Assembly: GCA_022410635.1 (NCBI GenBank)
Contig: JAJVDF010001201.1
Coordinates: 56,673-120,672 of the forward strand
DNA from: Tretioscincus oriximinensis
Taxonomy: Eukaryota > Chordata > Lepidosauria > Squamata > Gymnophthalmidae
DNA length: 64,000 nucleotides
Direction: 5' to 3'
Translations under genes and position numbers: made by a program
Shown here: piece by piece, positions 24,096-38,512 of the stretch
Layout: each line of letters opens with the position of its first letter
How positions within the stretch are numbered: position 1 is the first letter of the stretch
The notes under the pieces: generated by a model
Told to the model about the DNA's origin: nothing
Seen by the model: the letters and a program-made list of their open reading frames with translations, nothing else
Database searches by the model: none

Positions 24096-26097
24096 GTCAA
24101 GTACAAGTATTTATAGGAAACTGTATATGGGAGATGACAAAGCACATATTAATGTGATAAGGTGATGAACTCCAGGTGAGAAAAACAACTAGTGGCAGAA
24201 ATCCTCTCAAGTGAAAAAATTGCCTGGAGCAGCAAGAGGCATACCACCCTAATTAAGTGTTTTACAAGCTTGGTCATGATGACATGAAATATTAAGGCAC
24301 AGATTAGCTCACTTGACAATCTGCATTTAAGAACATGCAGAAAACAGAGTATTGTAAATCAAAGTTACATGTAAGGAGTTTGTCACAGAAACAACAAATG
24401 ACAATAAACATGTTTTTATTAAACTGTCTGCTTAATAAATTTTAGAGCAGCTAGATGATCATAAAGAGAATGGATAAAGTAGCCACTTAGATTTTTTTTT
24501 CCACATGAGACAGATTTAAAGCAATATCATGAAATATAACTTTTTCTGCCAAACTGCACTTACTATAGAATTTATTATTCATTTCAAGCTGCCAGCCATG
24601 ATGTTAGTAGGCAGTTACAGGTGTCAATGTTAGCAACAGAATGCTTAAGTCTGACACTTCTAACTCATCCGAAGAGGTTACTTCTTGATAAGGTTTATAA
24701 TTATGAATTATATGCACAAGGAAAAGCCTAATTGTTAGAGACATGGAATGTGACTGGAAAATTAGTGCATAATCCACATTTGCACAATTGGTGCAGATGG
24801 TGCTGATCCAGTCTCTTCCTCCCCGTGATCTGAATCAATGAGACAAGTTATTCTGGATTGACTNATGAGGAATTAAAGCAACTAAGTACAAAAAGAACAC
24901 AAGTTATATCAATCCCATAGTCAATGAACTGGAGTGCTGGTTTGCAAGCACTTTGTTTTTTGGTTTTGCCAAATGGTGGGATAGGTGATGAGTTTTGCAA
25001 AGAAATTACAGAATGATTGTGCTAAAGAGATATAAAATATTGCCTTGAGAAGCTGATTAATGTCCATTTCTAATGCAGGTTGAACAAGGTAATTAAGATG
25101 TAAAAAAGAAGATGTTACTGAAGGCTAGGACCTATGATATTTTCCATTTGTTAATATGGAGGGCTGGTTGCCACTTACACAGGTACTCTCTATCCAAGGA
25201 AGTTTTTCTTCAGTGTTTTAGGCATAGTGAATGCACCATTTATTATTTTTCCATCCCATATATAATAACACTTTTAACTGGAGCTATTATCAGAATGTGA
25301 AGACACCTGGACAAAATCAAAACTGCAGAGTCAACATACTGTTTGAGTCCCTTACAACTGTTTTTATTTCAATATCAGTAGAAGGCAAATTTGTTTCATG
25401 AGAAATATCACAGCAAAAAAAATTAATACATGGATCCCAAAGCAAAAACCTTTTTTGAACCTAGACTTTCCTGTGCTTACAAAAAGTTGACAATACCTAC
25501 AAATGTGCATGTTAACATTTGTGTGTGTTGGTCTCCAAGATGCCATGCAACCTCCTTCCTAGAAATTTTTATTCAGAATAACAAAGCTACTTCTTTGAAT
25601 AAAATCTTAATAGTTGTGATTGTTCTGTTTCTATACTGACTATTGTAAGATTCAAGAGAACCAAAAGATAATATGTAGAAGCAAAGGAAACCATAAAGAA
25701 ACTTAAGGCTTCGTTACCTAATTTTTCGTGTGTTACATTTAGGAATCATAGGAAGAACCTGCAGTACCTATAATGTTTCCTACTGAATTTATTTCACAAA
25801 TGTATTTATTTCCTTTCCATAATCTGGGGGCTGAATAACACAAATAACAATACATTGGATTGTCAACAACAAGAATATAATACCCAGTGCGATGATTCTG
25901 GGTTCATGGGAGGACTTGATAGTTTATGAATTATAGGTGATTTATTTGTCAGGAAATTTCATATATAGGCTACTGAAACGAATGCTTAAATAATGCCTCC
26001 AACTGGAGAGACAGGATACCTTTAAATATCAATTGAATGGAGCAAGTAAAAGGTTTAATTTTGACTTGAAAATTTTCAGTCACAAACAAATTATGGC
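24096..26097. other. Unannotated intergenic stretch
   Basis: AT-rich, no gene seen; short opposing open stretches near 25364-25640 have no family resemblance. Confidence 0.45.
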
Positions 26098-26158
26098 CCA
26101 CTGTGAGACATGATGCTGGATTCAATGGATTGTGGTCTTCTGATATTCTTATGTCAGA
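26098..26158 (+). mobile_element. Very short CR1 3' tail
   Basis: GATGCTGGATTCAATGGATT followed by GATATTCTTATGTC matches the last ~60 bases of the CR1 3' end (GATGCTGGACTAGATGG…TTCTTATGTTC). Old and short. Confidence 0.55.
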
Positions 26159-27999
26159 CTGTAACTTAAAATGTCATACTGTCCAGAACTTTGCACTACA
26201 GCAGAAATTGGACCACATCCTGCCCAATTTTCTCAGATTACAAGTTTNTTTATTGTGTTCATCACGAATTAAAATTGCGGTGTCTATGGACCAGATAATA
26301 CTTATGCAGCACTGAAAAATAAGTGCTGAGAAATGTTTACACTTGAGTGTTCGTTCAAAAACACATTTTGCTGTCCTTTCAGCTTATCTTCCCGTATTCT
26401 GCCAATCCAAAATATGTTCATCTAGCTTTAAATTAGTTTTATAACTGATGGGAAGTAAATCAAAATAAAACACAAGTCACCATCTTGACTGCAATGGTGA
26501 AATAAAAGTATATTCTCTAGATATTAACAGAGAGATTACCATGGAAGTAGTTCTATTAATATTTCTCATTATTATTTTACAAATTCTTGTTTAATGCATT
26601 ATACACTCAAAAGGAAGTCTTTCTGGGCAGAAGAGAAATCCATGCCAACTAAGCACTTTCAAACTCTGCTCATTGTATCAACACTTAAAGTATCTGAAGA
26701 TGTGGTGACATTTTTCATTAGGATCAAAATAATAAGTTGAAAGGGTGCTAGTTTAAATACATCCCTATTTCCAGCATTTTCCATATCAGTGCAATTTATA
26801 TACAGTATAATTTAAATTATGCCTGGGACAAAAAATTTAACTGAGATTTCATAATTCACAAATATACTATTTTGAACACATATTATCATCACCACAATAA
26901 TCTATGAATAAGCAGGTGAAGGTGACAATGAGAATCTGCTTTTATTCCTGTGATTTGATTCATAACCAAGCATCAAGAAATCCTAAAACTATTGTCATAG
27001 ATTAAAACTAATACACAAACAGTATAATTACCAATCTTTATTTTTTTATTATTCAAGTTGTATCAAAGGGCTTGAAAATCACAGTGCAGCATCTAATTAT
27101 GTATGAGATTACAGTAGTGCTGACATTTGTGATTGGATGTTGTGCCGATTCTTTCTTAGTTTTTTTGCAGAATTATACTTGGTGTGCCCATAGGGATTGG
27201 TATCATGGCTGACTTTTTTCCTTTGTAGATTTCAGTATTTTGGAACTTCTCCAACATCCCTCTTGAAACAGGTATGTGAATAAATAATAAATTTAATGTT
27301 TTTTTAATGTTTTTTTTAATAAATACATTATTATGCTCTGTGCAATAAAATAAGACATAGGGGGAAAATCAGTTTCTAACGAAGGATTTAAAAAGTCTCT
27401 ATTACTGATTAGCATTTTTTAATTATTATTTTTGGAGTCTGGTACATTATTTTGTTACTAATTATATTGAATCTATAGAAACACATAAATATGTATCATT
27501 TAACAACTGAGATCCTAAAAACCTACCTCATTTCCCCAAGCTTTTCTCCTTCTTCATCTTCAGGTCTGACAAATAAACCTGATAATTTGTGCTAGTCATG
27601 GTTGTCCACACATCTTTGTTTTCTATGGCCCTGATTGATCACTCATCCATAGCTGACATTTTTAAGCTGTGATTTGCTACATTTTAGGGCATCTCTTTTA
27701 AATGTATCTGATTGATTGTGTTTTGATCAGTAGTGTATCAAAAAAGTAGTTTAGGGAAGTAAAGTGAAAGCTTCCAGTTAGTTCCTTCCATCTCACTGCA
27801 AGTGATCTGTGGGAATAGAAAGGTTCATATCCAGGATCTAATAAAGATTTTGAAATGTTATTCCCCTTCCCCTTAAAATACATTAAATAAATAACACATC
27901 TTAATATATGCAAAAGAGTCAAGGTTTTATTTATCTTCTTTAGTTCTGATCAGACAACCCAGCTTGAATTCTGACATAACGAATCAGAGATAAAAGGCT
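26159..27999. other. Unannotated stretch downstream of the minus-strand gene
   Basis: Very AT-rich with several homopolymer runs. No gene or assignable repeat. It could still be part of the transcript if the 3' UTR is longer than suggested. Confidence 0.4.
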
Positions 28000-30900
28000 G
28001 AATATTTAAACTATTGCTTTTATTATAATTACACTGTTGCACAAATAAATAAGCACTGAGTTATTGTCAATGCACTAAAGAAAGCAAAACTGATCTTGAA
28101 ACAACATCTCATTACTTCAGAAGTATCAAAGTACATTTAATTACAACTTACTTAAAAAAAGGAATCAAGTACAAAAATGAAAAGAAATTGATATGTATTC
28201 ATATTTATAGAAATGGCTAATATATGATTACAGTTATCACCTACCTACTCCATACACATTGCAGGCACATACCTGACATCTCTAATGAAATATGAAAAAG
28301 CAATAAGACATTCAGTTTTAAAATATTGGTAAAATATTATATTAGAATGGACACAAATTTATCTCATTTAAAAACCCTGTTTAAAAATTTAGGCCATTGC
28401 CCCCTTTAAAAAGAAGAAAACCAAAAGCCCATAACTACCATCAATTATAAATTGGGGGAGGGGGGTGATTGTGGGAGGATAGCGCAACAAAATAAACATA
28501 CATTTGCTAATATACGTAAACACATTTTTAGTGCAAGAATTAACAAGACCTGTGACCTTACTTTGCTTCTTTGAAATCACAGTGCACTTCACAAAAATTG
28601 CTACACTAGAATGTTTAACTTTAAAACCAAGTTAAGTGCATACCAAACATTTTCATATATACAGTTATTATAGGTGTAGGGGTATATATGTGTGTGTGAC
28701 CTGGATGTTGGAGAGATTGCATATTTAAATATAGCTGTTTAGGGACTCACAAGTGCGGTTCAAACATTCTATTCTTCTCAAAAGACAGAGAAGGTAACAA
28801 AATGTTTTTAAGTGTTTGGTTGAGGTGGAGGCACACCAGATCTCTGTACCAAAATTGAGGACAATCTACATATATCTTCTTGGAGACCAGCCCCACTTGA
28901 ACTTTTCTGATATTCCTGTCAAAACACTCAAATAACCACAATCATTTCATTGTATTGTTTTATTTTGGAACATTTGACTAGAAATAACTAAATTCTAAAA
29001 CAATTTAGAAACAACTAAACTGTTTTGGCGCCTAGTTCCCATGCTCTTTAGATACAATGGTCATTGACTTCAGCAATCAAAATTCTTCAAATTCTGTTAT
29101 GATGTGATCCTTTCCCATCCTTTTTTATCAAAGAGGTGCATACAAGAGATTGAAAAAAAATCACTTCTATCAAAAAAGGGGGTATTTTTAATTACTTTTA
29201 ATTGAACGTATATTGTTTTCTGCAGCTGTTCCTCTTTTTTAATCATTTGTTGGATGAGTGGGATGGACCACTCAAATGAGTCCAAAAAAACAAGTAGGAA
29301 ATGATTTTTCCATGACAATGTCTGCATTGTTGCAAATCATCAGATATCCTTCTTGATGTTCATTAGTTTTGATAAAAGGATGTAAATACAGAAACCACTG
29401 AAGCGATTGTTTTTTAACTCTCCACATCAGAATTCCCACCTGTCTATCTTTGGAATGGCATTTCCCCCCATCACTAATACATAATTGTTCAAATCATGAA
29501 AGTTGAGGAATGAATTTGGCAAGATTCACAAGATTCTTAGGAGCATTTTTAAGAGATTAAGAGAATTACTGTGAAGATGCATGGAGCACACACGTGTGTT
29601 GTATCATGAGATTACTCTTAGAGTGTAGCATATACACAGTCCTGTTATCTTGGAGCATTCACTGCATCTTACCTCTCATTAAAGCACTGTAACTGTAAAA
29701 AATTGGGAAGAGTTTTGGCACCATTCCGCAGTAGTTAACTTGTGCTTTGCTGTCTGGACCTACCTGATCCATTGAGATTTCTGTTGGCATTACAGGAAAA
29801 TTGTCAACTTCTTTTATTCTTTCATTCTCCAAGCCATTTCCCAGTTCACTATTTGCTTTGCCCAGAGTGATGGAAAGCATGTGGACAGCATGCTACAGGT
29901 TCTAAAATGATGGTATTGTGGATGAAGATCACAGGTTCTACAATCACGCAAAACCTGACCATGTTGTGGTTTGAGGAATTCTGAAGGTCTGCAACATCTT
30001 TAAGTAATTATCATTATAAGGTGGGAGGAAACACTAAAAAACTCACAGGTGACCAATCTTTAAACAGCTCAGTCCAACTTCATGAAATGCCACTCAACCT
30101 TTGATTTCTTCAAAAAGGCTTAGTTTTGAAAAAATCCTAGCTATTTCTTAAGAATGTAACAGTATTTTCCTTTGCATATATTTTATTTTAAAAAAGTAAG
30201 AATCCTTCCAACTTGTTTGTAAATTAGTTTTCTGACTCGGGCCACAGATGCATCAATACATTAGCAACTGATCTGCAGAAATACTTTAACACATTGTGGC
30301 AAAATACACATATAACTTGTCTTTATGCTGCCGATAAAACATAAAAAAATTAAGTAATCCCTATACACACTTGTAAATCCCACATTTCCTTTTCTTAAAA
30401 TCTGATACAGAAGTTGTCAATTTGGACATCAAAATATACATTAGTTATAAAATATTTAAAAACTTTATTTTTTTTTATCTCAGTCTGGAAAGAAACTACT
30501 ATTGATAAAGTAATAATCAATTTTATCAATATAGATTACAAAATAACCTACTAAAATTTCGCTTTATTTTTGGTCTTATTGATCAGTAGTTGCACTTGCA
30601 GCATCTGCTGTCAATATCATTTGAAAAGAAAAAGCCAATATGACAATAAATTCAAATGACACTTTTTCTTCTTCTTCTCAGAGAATATAATATTCTTAAA
30701 ATGATTGCTAAAAGAGGAACCTTTTCATGCTGTCAAACTTTCAGAAGCATAGATAAAAATTTAAATATATAAAATATATGTGATCACACCAACTCTACGG
30801 CAATATGGATTTTTTTAAAATCTTATCCTACACAGTGCCTTCTAGAAGATACTTTAATGCACAGATCTCACCCTCATGTACAGCATATAAACCATCTCTT

Positions 30901-32358
30901 TCTCCTGTTAAAACCAAGAGGCCATAATTCTTTGGTCATGACATTATAGTCTATTAAGATGGGTTGATGTCATAGAGACCTAGGACCCAATTACAGGATC
31001 AACCAGGAATATGACAATGGTTACTTGAGAGAAATGTGCTCTACAGACCCAATCCAGAGGGTCAGACTTTCCAAGATGAAGTCAACCTTTCTTATTGACT
31101 TTTGTGAGATTTTTCACTAAACTATTCTAACTGGACACAGAATATAATATAGTACGAAGGTAATTTGAACATTGTGGTTTTTTTTATAGATGAGAATCAT
31201 GGGTGCACTATCACCATTTCAACTTTCTAAATGAATAGGGGACAACATAATTAAATGATGGACAGTCCATAGTCACAGTGAACCCTGGTCTCTGCACGTT
31301 ATCTGCACAGAAAGGATAAAGTTTTTTCCATTGAAGGTAACCTTTCTGCTGGAAACATGATCTACATATTATGCCAACTTAGTTTATCAGCATATTCAAC
31401 TTATTGATCTGGAACAAAAGTTCAGTCCTAGCAATGGACTGAAATCTTCAAAACCTAATATTCCAGTAGACAAAGTTGTCTCTAATGTATTTGAGAGGTT
31501 GGAAGGGTTAGTTTGCCCTTCATTTTATCCTGCATGTTTTGTTTTTTTCCCATTAGATGCTGCAAGCTGTATGGCAAGAAAGATTCTTGCACAGCTCCTG
31601 TGTTCTCAGTGAATACACAACCCATTAATCACTACCAGTCCTGGGCAATATCTGCGTAGCTGATCTAGGAAGTTGCACAGCAGATAAATTGCACTTCATT
31701 CAAGCGCATTCATTCTTATAATACCTAATTTAAAAAACAAACAAGTGCAGACTACCACATTGTTGATGAAATTTGGACATTCAAAGGAAAATTGTTTCAT
31801 TTGCATCGCATGCTATTCTGGCCAACTTCTGCCAAAATCGGTTTACAGAAAATGCATCTATGACATCACATATTTTATTTCTATAGCCTTAGCACCGGTT
31901 CGATTTTTCCTTTCAAACAACTAAAAAATGTACAAGCACATGCTTTTTATAAATGACAATAACTTCAGGCAGATGAGAACATGTTAACCTTAAAAAACTA
32001 AAACAGCAAATGTAACATAAAAAAATAAAACAGCATATGATTAAAATCTGTAGTATGTTTTTGCATTCTATTTGATGTATGTAATATTTCTTGGTTTTTT
32101 TTTAATGAGATTGACAAAATATGTACATTTTTTAAAAAATCTGGATCCACATGAATCCTCGGAAATGTGCATGCCTTCATTTAATGGGAGACATGGATTT
32201 TTTGTTTGTATGTTTGATGAGAAGTACCACTTAAATATGTTCATTCCTCAGCCATTTTCCACCTGACATAAAGCTCCAGATGCACGGCTTAATTAGGAGT
32301 ATGGGAGGAAGGTAGTGCCTATTTCAACATTGTGTGGAAAGTACTCTTTACACTTGTG
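28000..32358 (-). other. Possible long 3' UTR of the minus-strand gene
   Basis: The ~4.3 kb directly downstream of the exon C stop codon is AT-rich. I see none of the CR1, SINE, MITE or Tc1 pieces that pepper most other stretches. Several minus-strand AATAAA polyadenylation hexamers are present (plus-strand TTTATT), for example near 31870, 30565, 30465 and 28018. This fits a long, selectively maintained 3' UTR, but the transcript end cannot be fixed from sequence. An open stretch at 29659-29880 on this strand lies after the stop codon and has no convincing acceptor. Confidence 0.35.
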
Positions 32359-32586
32359 TCATATTGCGGTATCCCAGAAAACAGTTTGCTGTTTGGAATA
32401 TGGAGGGGGACTGTATTTCTTGGACCCTGTGTTCTTCTTCCAGCTGGGTAGGATAGGCATGCTGTCCTGTTTACAAAGTCCTTTCTCTGATTTTTGTCGC
32501 GCCTTGATTTCCTTGCAAAGACAACGCTTTTTCTCAATCATTTCCAGCATCGTATGGTCTCCATGTAACCACTGCATACATGCCAC
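32359..32586 (-). CDS. 3'-terminal coding exon with stop codon (exon C)
   Basis: A terminal exon on the minus strand: 75 codons plus TGA. The acceptor is a pyrimidine tract ending TTTTTTAATAG at 32587. The frame begins exactly at the exon start (GTG, Val), which fits the phase-0 exit of exon B. The peptide starts around MQWLHGDHTMLEMIEKK, goes through a basic Cys-containing segment (KKRCLCKEIKARQKSEKG) that could be a short helix or coiled coil, then QDSMPILPSWKK, and ends SPPPYSKQQTVFWDTAI. The PPPY could be a WW-ligand and the end resembles a short C-terminal binding motif; both are inferences. This looks like a conserved C-terminus. An NCKAP5 or NCKAP5L-type protein is possible but not established. 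Open reading over 228 bases in very AT-rich DNA, with clean splice phase, argues strongly for a real exon. Confidence 0.8.
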   Translation of the reverse strand: MACMQWLHGDHTMLEMIEKKRCLCKEIKARQKSEKGLCKQDSMPILPSWKKNTGSKKYSPPPYSKQQTVFWDTAI

Positions 32587-33337
32587 CTATTAAAAAAGGC
32601 ACAAGGGTTTAACCACAACACGAAGCATGGTACTGGTCCCCTGAGATAATCAGGAAGCATTTTCATTTTTTTTAAAAAGGGTGACAAGGTCATTACAGCT
32701 ATTGAAGTGATGGGGAGTGGTGGGAGAAAAGGACAAAGCACAAACACAACTTGACAAGATATAAAAGTGTTTGTTTAACCAGACAATACAAGCCCTGGCA
32801 AACACTTATTTTGCAAATTAGTTTAAAGCATCCTGATTAAAGGCTTCATCAGTTTGAATGTGGATCAAATCTCCATTGTGGATTCAATCTCCATTGTGCA
32901 ATAAAGGCCNTTTAACCAGATCCCGGGACTGCTTTTTCCCAGCAAAAGTAATGGAAACTGATTTCACTTAATGTGCCTTTATGGCATTATGGAAATATGA
33001 CCCTATCCTCAGAGTTCTGAAAGATAGTTGTAATGGTATAGAAAGTCATGATTCATACAGCAGAAATAGCAATAGAAGAATGGACTTTACTGCTGATCTT
33101 CTGAACGGAAGTTTGATCAGTTTCCTTATGTCTTTAAAAGAAACATTTCTTTTTGCAAAAATAGATATTAAAACATAGGATATTATTACTGTATTTAGTT
33201 TCTGATTTTTCCCCCTCCATCTCAGTAAAATTATGTTGAAAATGTCTCAGTTTAAATCTACCCAGCAATTATATTTGGGGTGCAGATTAATCCACAAATT
33301 AAATTATAAATGCGTTTTATTTTATTTTATTATTTTA

Positions 33338-33455
33338 GCTCTTTCTGCATTAGGGCTTATTCCACCTAAGGGTTGCCATAATATGCACCAACAAGTAGAG
33401 AGTTGTTCCCTGTTCTGGGATGAAATCTGGAATAAAGCCTAGTGCAGAAAGGGCC
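33338..33455. mobile_element. Short hAT-like MITE with CCTTTCTGCA ends
   Basis: The ends read CTCTTTCTGCATTAGGGCTT and, as reverse complement of the right end, CCCTTTCTGCACTAGGCTTT. About 118 bp in all and non-coding. The same ends bound the element at 54049-54205 and occur in pieces near 42025, 50645 and 63297. I infer hAT-like from style only; no clear target duplication is visible. Confidence 0.7.
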
Positions 33456-36400
33456 TAAGTGTGTCTCTTCGCATTTAATTCTCTTTTGCACAATAATTTT
33501 GTTAATTGATAAAAGACAGAAGGTAATCCCTGCATTGTTTCGAGCTTTAAAATGTTGCACATTATATTATCAACTAATTAAAATGATTTAAAATTCAATT
33601 AATTATATTGCCTCTGAACAAATTAATTGTTCAGGACTTAAAATATCCTGCACACTACCACAAAGTTGATGAAATTTTCTTACAACTAAATAGTAAATAT
33701 GTTCTGATTGTCAGAAAATTCAATAGAAAGCATTGCCTCAATCAAGAGATTTAAAAGGCTTCTTATGAACCACGCTATCAGCACTTCCTATCCTTTTGGA
33801 GGACACATCTCAAATGTAATTTCATCATTTTAATTTGTAATTAATCAGAAGAGACTCACTTATTAACTGATTAAATTGTTCATCCCTAATCAGACATTTA
33901 TTGCTAGTTAGTTTCGATGAAATGTTCCTGTCATTGCAGGCAATGACTGGTGCATTTCACAATCGGACTCTCTTTTGTTACTATTCAACTCTGAGATTAT
34001 GAAATATAAATGAAACAAATAATATACAATGCTAATAAATAAACAAAAATATTTTTTTAAAATGAAAACATCTCTAAACCATACAAAACATGATGCCTTT
34101 TAAAAAAACAAGGGAAAAAAATCAAAAGATTTTTTTTTAAAATGAGTGATATCTGATAGCCTTTTTCTGCTATCAGATTTCTCATGGAATATCTTTCAAA
34201 TTAGATGAGTTCTGTTCATAATTTTGATAAAACCAAGTCAGTTTATCAACATTTGTTTTTTGCTTTTTGCCTTTTTATGAACATAGGGTTAGAGATATTT
34301 TCCAACTGCAAAATCATTTGTTAAAAATTGAGATCATTTTCAAGATGTTCTGTTGAGAGAAACTGGGCAATCTACATGCTATGTCACAAAGGCTGTGAGG
34401 ACATGACGTTTTTCTACCTCGTTTGTAGCGCAGTCAGAAAAACGTGGGCACAAGCGCTAAGCATTTTTCAGTAGTCGACCTGCAATAAATGCTGTTTTTA
34501 CCAGAATAAACTATTGCTCAGATATTCAGGCATTGTTCTGGAGAAGCCCNATACTCTCGTGACTTTGTGTTTGTGCACAAATTAGATGCAAGATGATAAA
34601 ACAATCGAGAACATAGCAGTTGTTTCTATTGGCTGTTGCGAGTAAAAAAAATTATTGGGCTGCACTGTGATGAGATCAATGAGCAATGTTACAGAATTGG
34701 GGCATTGGTCATGGAATATACATGTTTGGTATGCACAAATATGCGATTGCTATATTCCGGATTATAGCATTGCAGCAGTTTTTAAGTCATTATGTACACC
34801 TAGCCAAACTTTCCAATTATCTTAAGGTATCATTCTGCAAACNTTTTCTAAATGATGATAACAGTCCCTGTTATAATGCTGTCTGACACAGTCCTTTTAT
34901 TTTTAACGGAAATGCAATAAATTGCGGAAAATGTGACAACAGGATATTATGTTTCCATAATTTCCCTTTGTCACATTTCCATAAATGTTTTAGTGTAGTT
35001 GCATATGTTACTAAGCTACTGAAATGATAGTTCTTTGGGGAACCTTGTGCATTTCTTCCCTTCCCAACTAAGGGTGAATTGGGATCAATTCTACATTCAG
35101 GGGAATACAGAATATATCATTTGATGATGAAAATTAAAGATGGTTTTGCACATATCTGTTTGAAGAGGTGTCTGATGAGCACTCATTTAGAACAGTCCAC
35201 TTGTTCGGTGGCCTATTCAGCATCCCTGCAANGAACAGCTAGCCAATTTAAGGCAGTCTTCCTGTTTTTGTTCTAACTCTACTAGGAGTCAGCACATAGA
35301 GTATCAGAGCAGGGATTCACTGGAAAACAGCTTAGATACTGTAGGGTATCTAAAACAGCAGTGATTCAGGAATTGTGATGGTAATCTGACATGCTTAGTT
35401 ATCCTTCTTACTACAATTGGATTGAAAACATACTGGGAATACAGCATTCAAACTTTCTGCGAAACTTACCTTAAACTTAACCTTGTGTTGACCACACAAA
35501 GTTTAAATTTAAAGTTCAAGGGTGCCTTTGGAATGACTGGGGATTGNTGAATGCAGCATTCCAGTTGCCTGCCCTTATTATTCCACAGTCACAGTGTGAA
35601 TCAACCCTAATAGGTCTCAAAATTGAATTCTTTTTCACAGCTGTATGTGAATGGATTAGACAAAGTCAACAAATAAGGTAAGAAGAATGCTGTTGGATTA
35701 AATTAAAATTAAGCAAAATTGTTTCATAATGAAGAATGTATCTTAAAGTTATCTACCGTACGAAATCAAGAAAAGTGCTAGGCATGCTTGACTGTGCCAT
35801 GAGACAAGCAAAAAATGACAAATCTGCCCAAAAACTAATTACCATTTATTTTAAAAAGGAGGAATAAGGGCAGCCATTTTACTGGCCCATTTTGAATGAA
35901 CAATACTATACACTGATACAGTACTTTATACCTGGTGAAAGCTATTTCCCATTACCTTGGTGAACTGAACATTCTTTGCCAGGAATTTCAATCATCTTTA
36001 TCTACAAAGCAGACACTGCCTCATAAGTATAGTACTGAACATGACAGAGAAATGGAGATAGGTAAAGTAGGGATTCCTTTTGATTTCTCTCTTATAAGAT
36101 AAGACTGAAGCATGAAACAGAGAATCTATTCCCCTGATCAACTTCCTTAGGCACCTTGGTATCGTGAGAAATCACCCCTCATGATGTGAAGGGGAGATAA
36201 ATGTGCTGCTGATAAACTAGAACTAGTTCTTATTTCTTTAAGAGTTGTAAGGCTGTATCTGCAAAAGCAATGAAGACATTTCTCTCTGCCCATCAGGATC
36301 CACAGAGCCCAAACACCAAGTGTACAGGGGATCAGGCATCCCTATGTTCCCCCACCCATTACCAGCACTTGAGCTATCCATCACACTTTATTTGAATCCA

Positions 36401-37234
36401 ATTAATCTACTTGGGTGAACAACAAAGGTTTTTTCATTGTTGTCATTTCACCCCATGGTACAAGACAGGAGGATGCAACTCAAGAGTTAATGATTCTGCC
36501 AGAATTTATAGTGATGCTATAGTTTCTTGCAAGGTTCTCCTCATTGATGCAAGTGAGCATCGGGGGTTGGGTTGGAAGCTGTAATTATGCACCTTACATG
36601 TGCTGCTTTTTTAGTTGCTTCTGGGATGGCTCTCTGCCTTCCATCTTGAATGCTACCTCTTTGGGGGTAATGTGGATGCAATCTGAGCCTTTTCATATGT
36701 ACGTCTGCATTGTGTCAGCCTAGGGTCTGCAAACTAGTGACTGGAAAACTTAAATGATCTGGAATTGTGGCAACCCCATCATACAAACCCTGCAAAGTTT
36801 GTCTAAGTAATGAACAGCATGTTGCACTTTCTATGCACTGAATAACTAAAGAATAAGCACAGAATTGTGTCACTTGGACCAATACCAAAAGCTGTTTCAA
36901 ACTGTGATATACTTCCATCTACTAAATGATAGATGGCATGAAGAACAAATTAAATACGTCATGTTCCAAAGTACAAGTTTTACAGAACATTGTACAAGGT
37001 ATACAGAGATGGAGTACAAAATAAATCTATCAGCCATGAATTGGTACAATTTCCTCCGTTTTGAAGTGTGAAATTCTGAAGGCTTCCTCCTTCTGATTTA
37101 TTCTTTTTACTCCTTTTAAATATTTTCCCATTTGGCCTACTCTGCAGATGAGTGGCACAATGATGGAAACTGGTGGAGGGGAAAGCAGGTGAATATTAAT
37201 GCTTTAATGTATTTAATCTACTGTCCCATTTCTT

Positions 37235-37412
37235 GAATACGGGTGAAAGAACACCAATATAAAGAAATTTGCAGTATAACAAAGTCCGAGTGGAACACCC
37301 ATAAGAGTAATATTGGTTACAATGGATTTGTTATAATGAATTTCAGTATAACAAACATATCCACACAAACCCTTAGCATTCGTTATAAGAAAGTTCCATC
37401 TATTTATGTAAT
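37235..37412. mobile_element. Short Tc1/mariner-type MITE
   Basis: GGGTGAAAGAACACCAATAT at the left, AATTTCAGTATAACAAACAT in the middle and CATTCGTTATAAGAAAGTTC at the right show the inverted ATAACAAA/TTTGTTATA style of the element at 40025-40215 and of 4793-4914. Degraded ends, non-coding. Confidence 0.55.
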
Positions 37413-38454
37413 TTTACAAAGCAGGCTGATAAATGTAGGAGTCTATACATACTTTTGTTAGCTGCTATTATACCTTGGGATATAGTTGTGTCTGAGAAAA
37501 CAATAGAACATACTAATTTTCTCTAGGGTATAATTAATATTAATAAATTCTTAGAATCATGGCAATAAAAATGGAGCAATGACAAGAATAGTCCCTGAAT
37601 TTTTGCTATCAAGGACACTTATGCAACTATGCCAAATGCTATAATTTATGGTTTATTAATACGGTGTCAAAATCTTCTTTAGAAGCACTGACAGTTCTAA
37701 ATTTTTATAATTGTATAGATACATTGTTTTAAATAATGCAACGCAAAGGAGATAAATACTAGCAGAGGAGAAAGGAGGAAGGAATGATGGGGAGATGTTA
37801 AAAGTCTCAAAAAGGAGAGCAGAAGTAGGACCAAAACTTATAAATGTAGCTGCGGTTCATGGAAATTATATCCCTCTAAAGAAAACACTGCTTAATATGG
37901 TCTACCACTCTTCCATATTAGAGGATTCTTAGTACAGATCTGGTCCAGGTTAGCACTGATTTTATGCNAAAAATGTGGTCTACTGAGCTCCTTAAACTAG
38001 ATTACTAGGAATGAGCATTTAGGAAGGGTCTAAAATATGGTCCATATTTCCCTTTAGGGGATAACCTGATTCTAGGACTTCAAAGCACAGGCTCAATCAA
38101 GAATACAAGGTAGCAAAAAAGTGAATCTGACAGCACTGACACTGGGTTACTGGCATTCTCACTTGCACTGGTTATATTCATTGCCCCAGTTAATGTTTCA
38201 TATATGAACTCTGAAACTCAAAACCTAAATCATATGATTTATTAATACATATAGTTAACCTCATTAGACTTGGAGATCCCCACTGGGTGTAAAGTCTACC
38301 CATTGAGATCCTAGGTATGTTGCCCTCAATCATCTAGTGTACTTCCAAAGTCCAGAAAGTATCCTTGGAATTATCTAAGTGCAGAGTGGCAAGAACAGTT
38401 CCAAGGAAGCGTGATATTCACAAGTGTCTGTTCTGCCACTATGAGGATGAACAT

Positions 38455-38512
38455 CAGTGAAGCACTCATGGGTGCTTCACTTTGTGTAATGCATCACTTT
38501 GTGTGGTGCATC
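38455..38512. repeat. Compact hairpin and repeat cluster
   Basis: GAAGCAC and GTGCTTC flank TCATGG to form a small hairpin, followed by two near-copies of CATCACTTTGTGT. A local structure of unknown significance. Confidence 0.6.

Noticed and set aside
29659..29880. Minus-strand open stretch of 73 codons with protein-like composition and a CAG|GTAGGT inside
   Set aside because: It lies downstream of the exon C stop. The only acceptor-like AG upstream leads into stops in two frames, and the frame itself has a TAG just before. Treated as chance within a possible 3' UTR.
34150..34185. Small hairpin (CTGATAGC / GCTATCAG) in the intron
   Set aside because: Ten-base stem with a U-rich loop; such hairpins are expected by chance in 64 kb.
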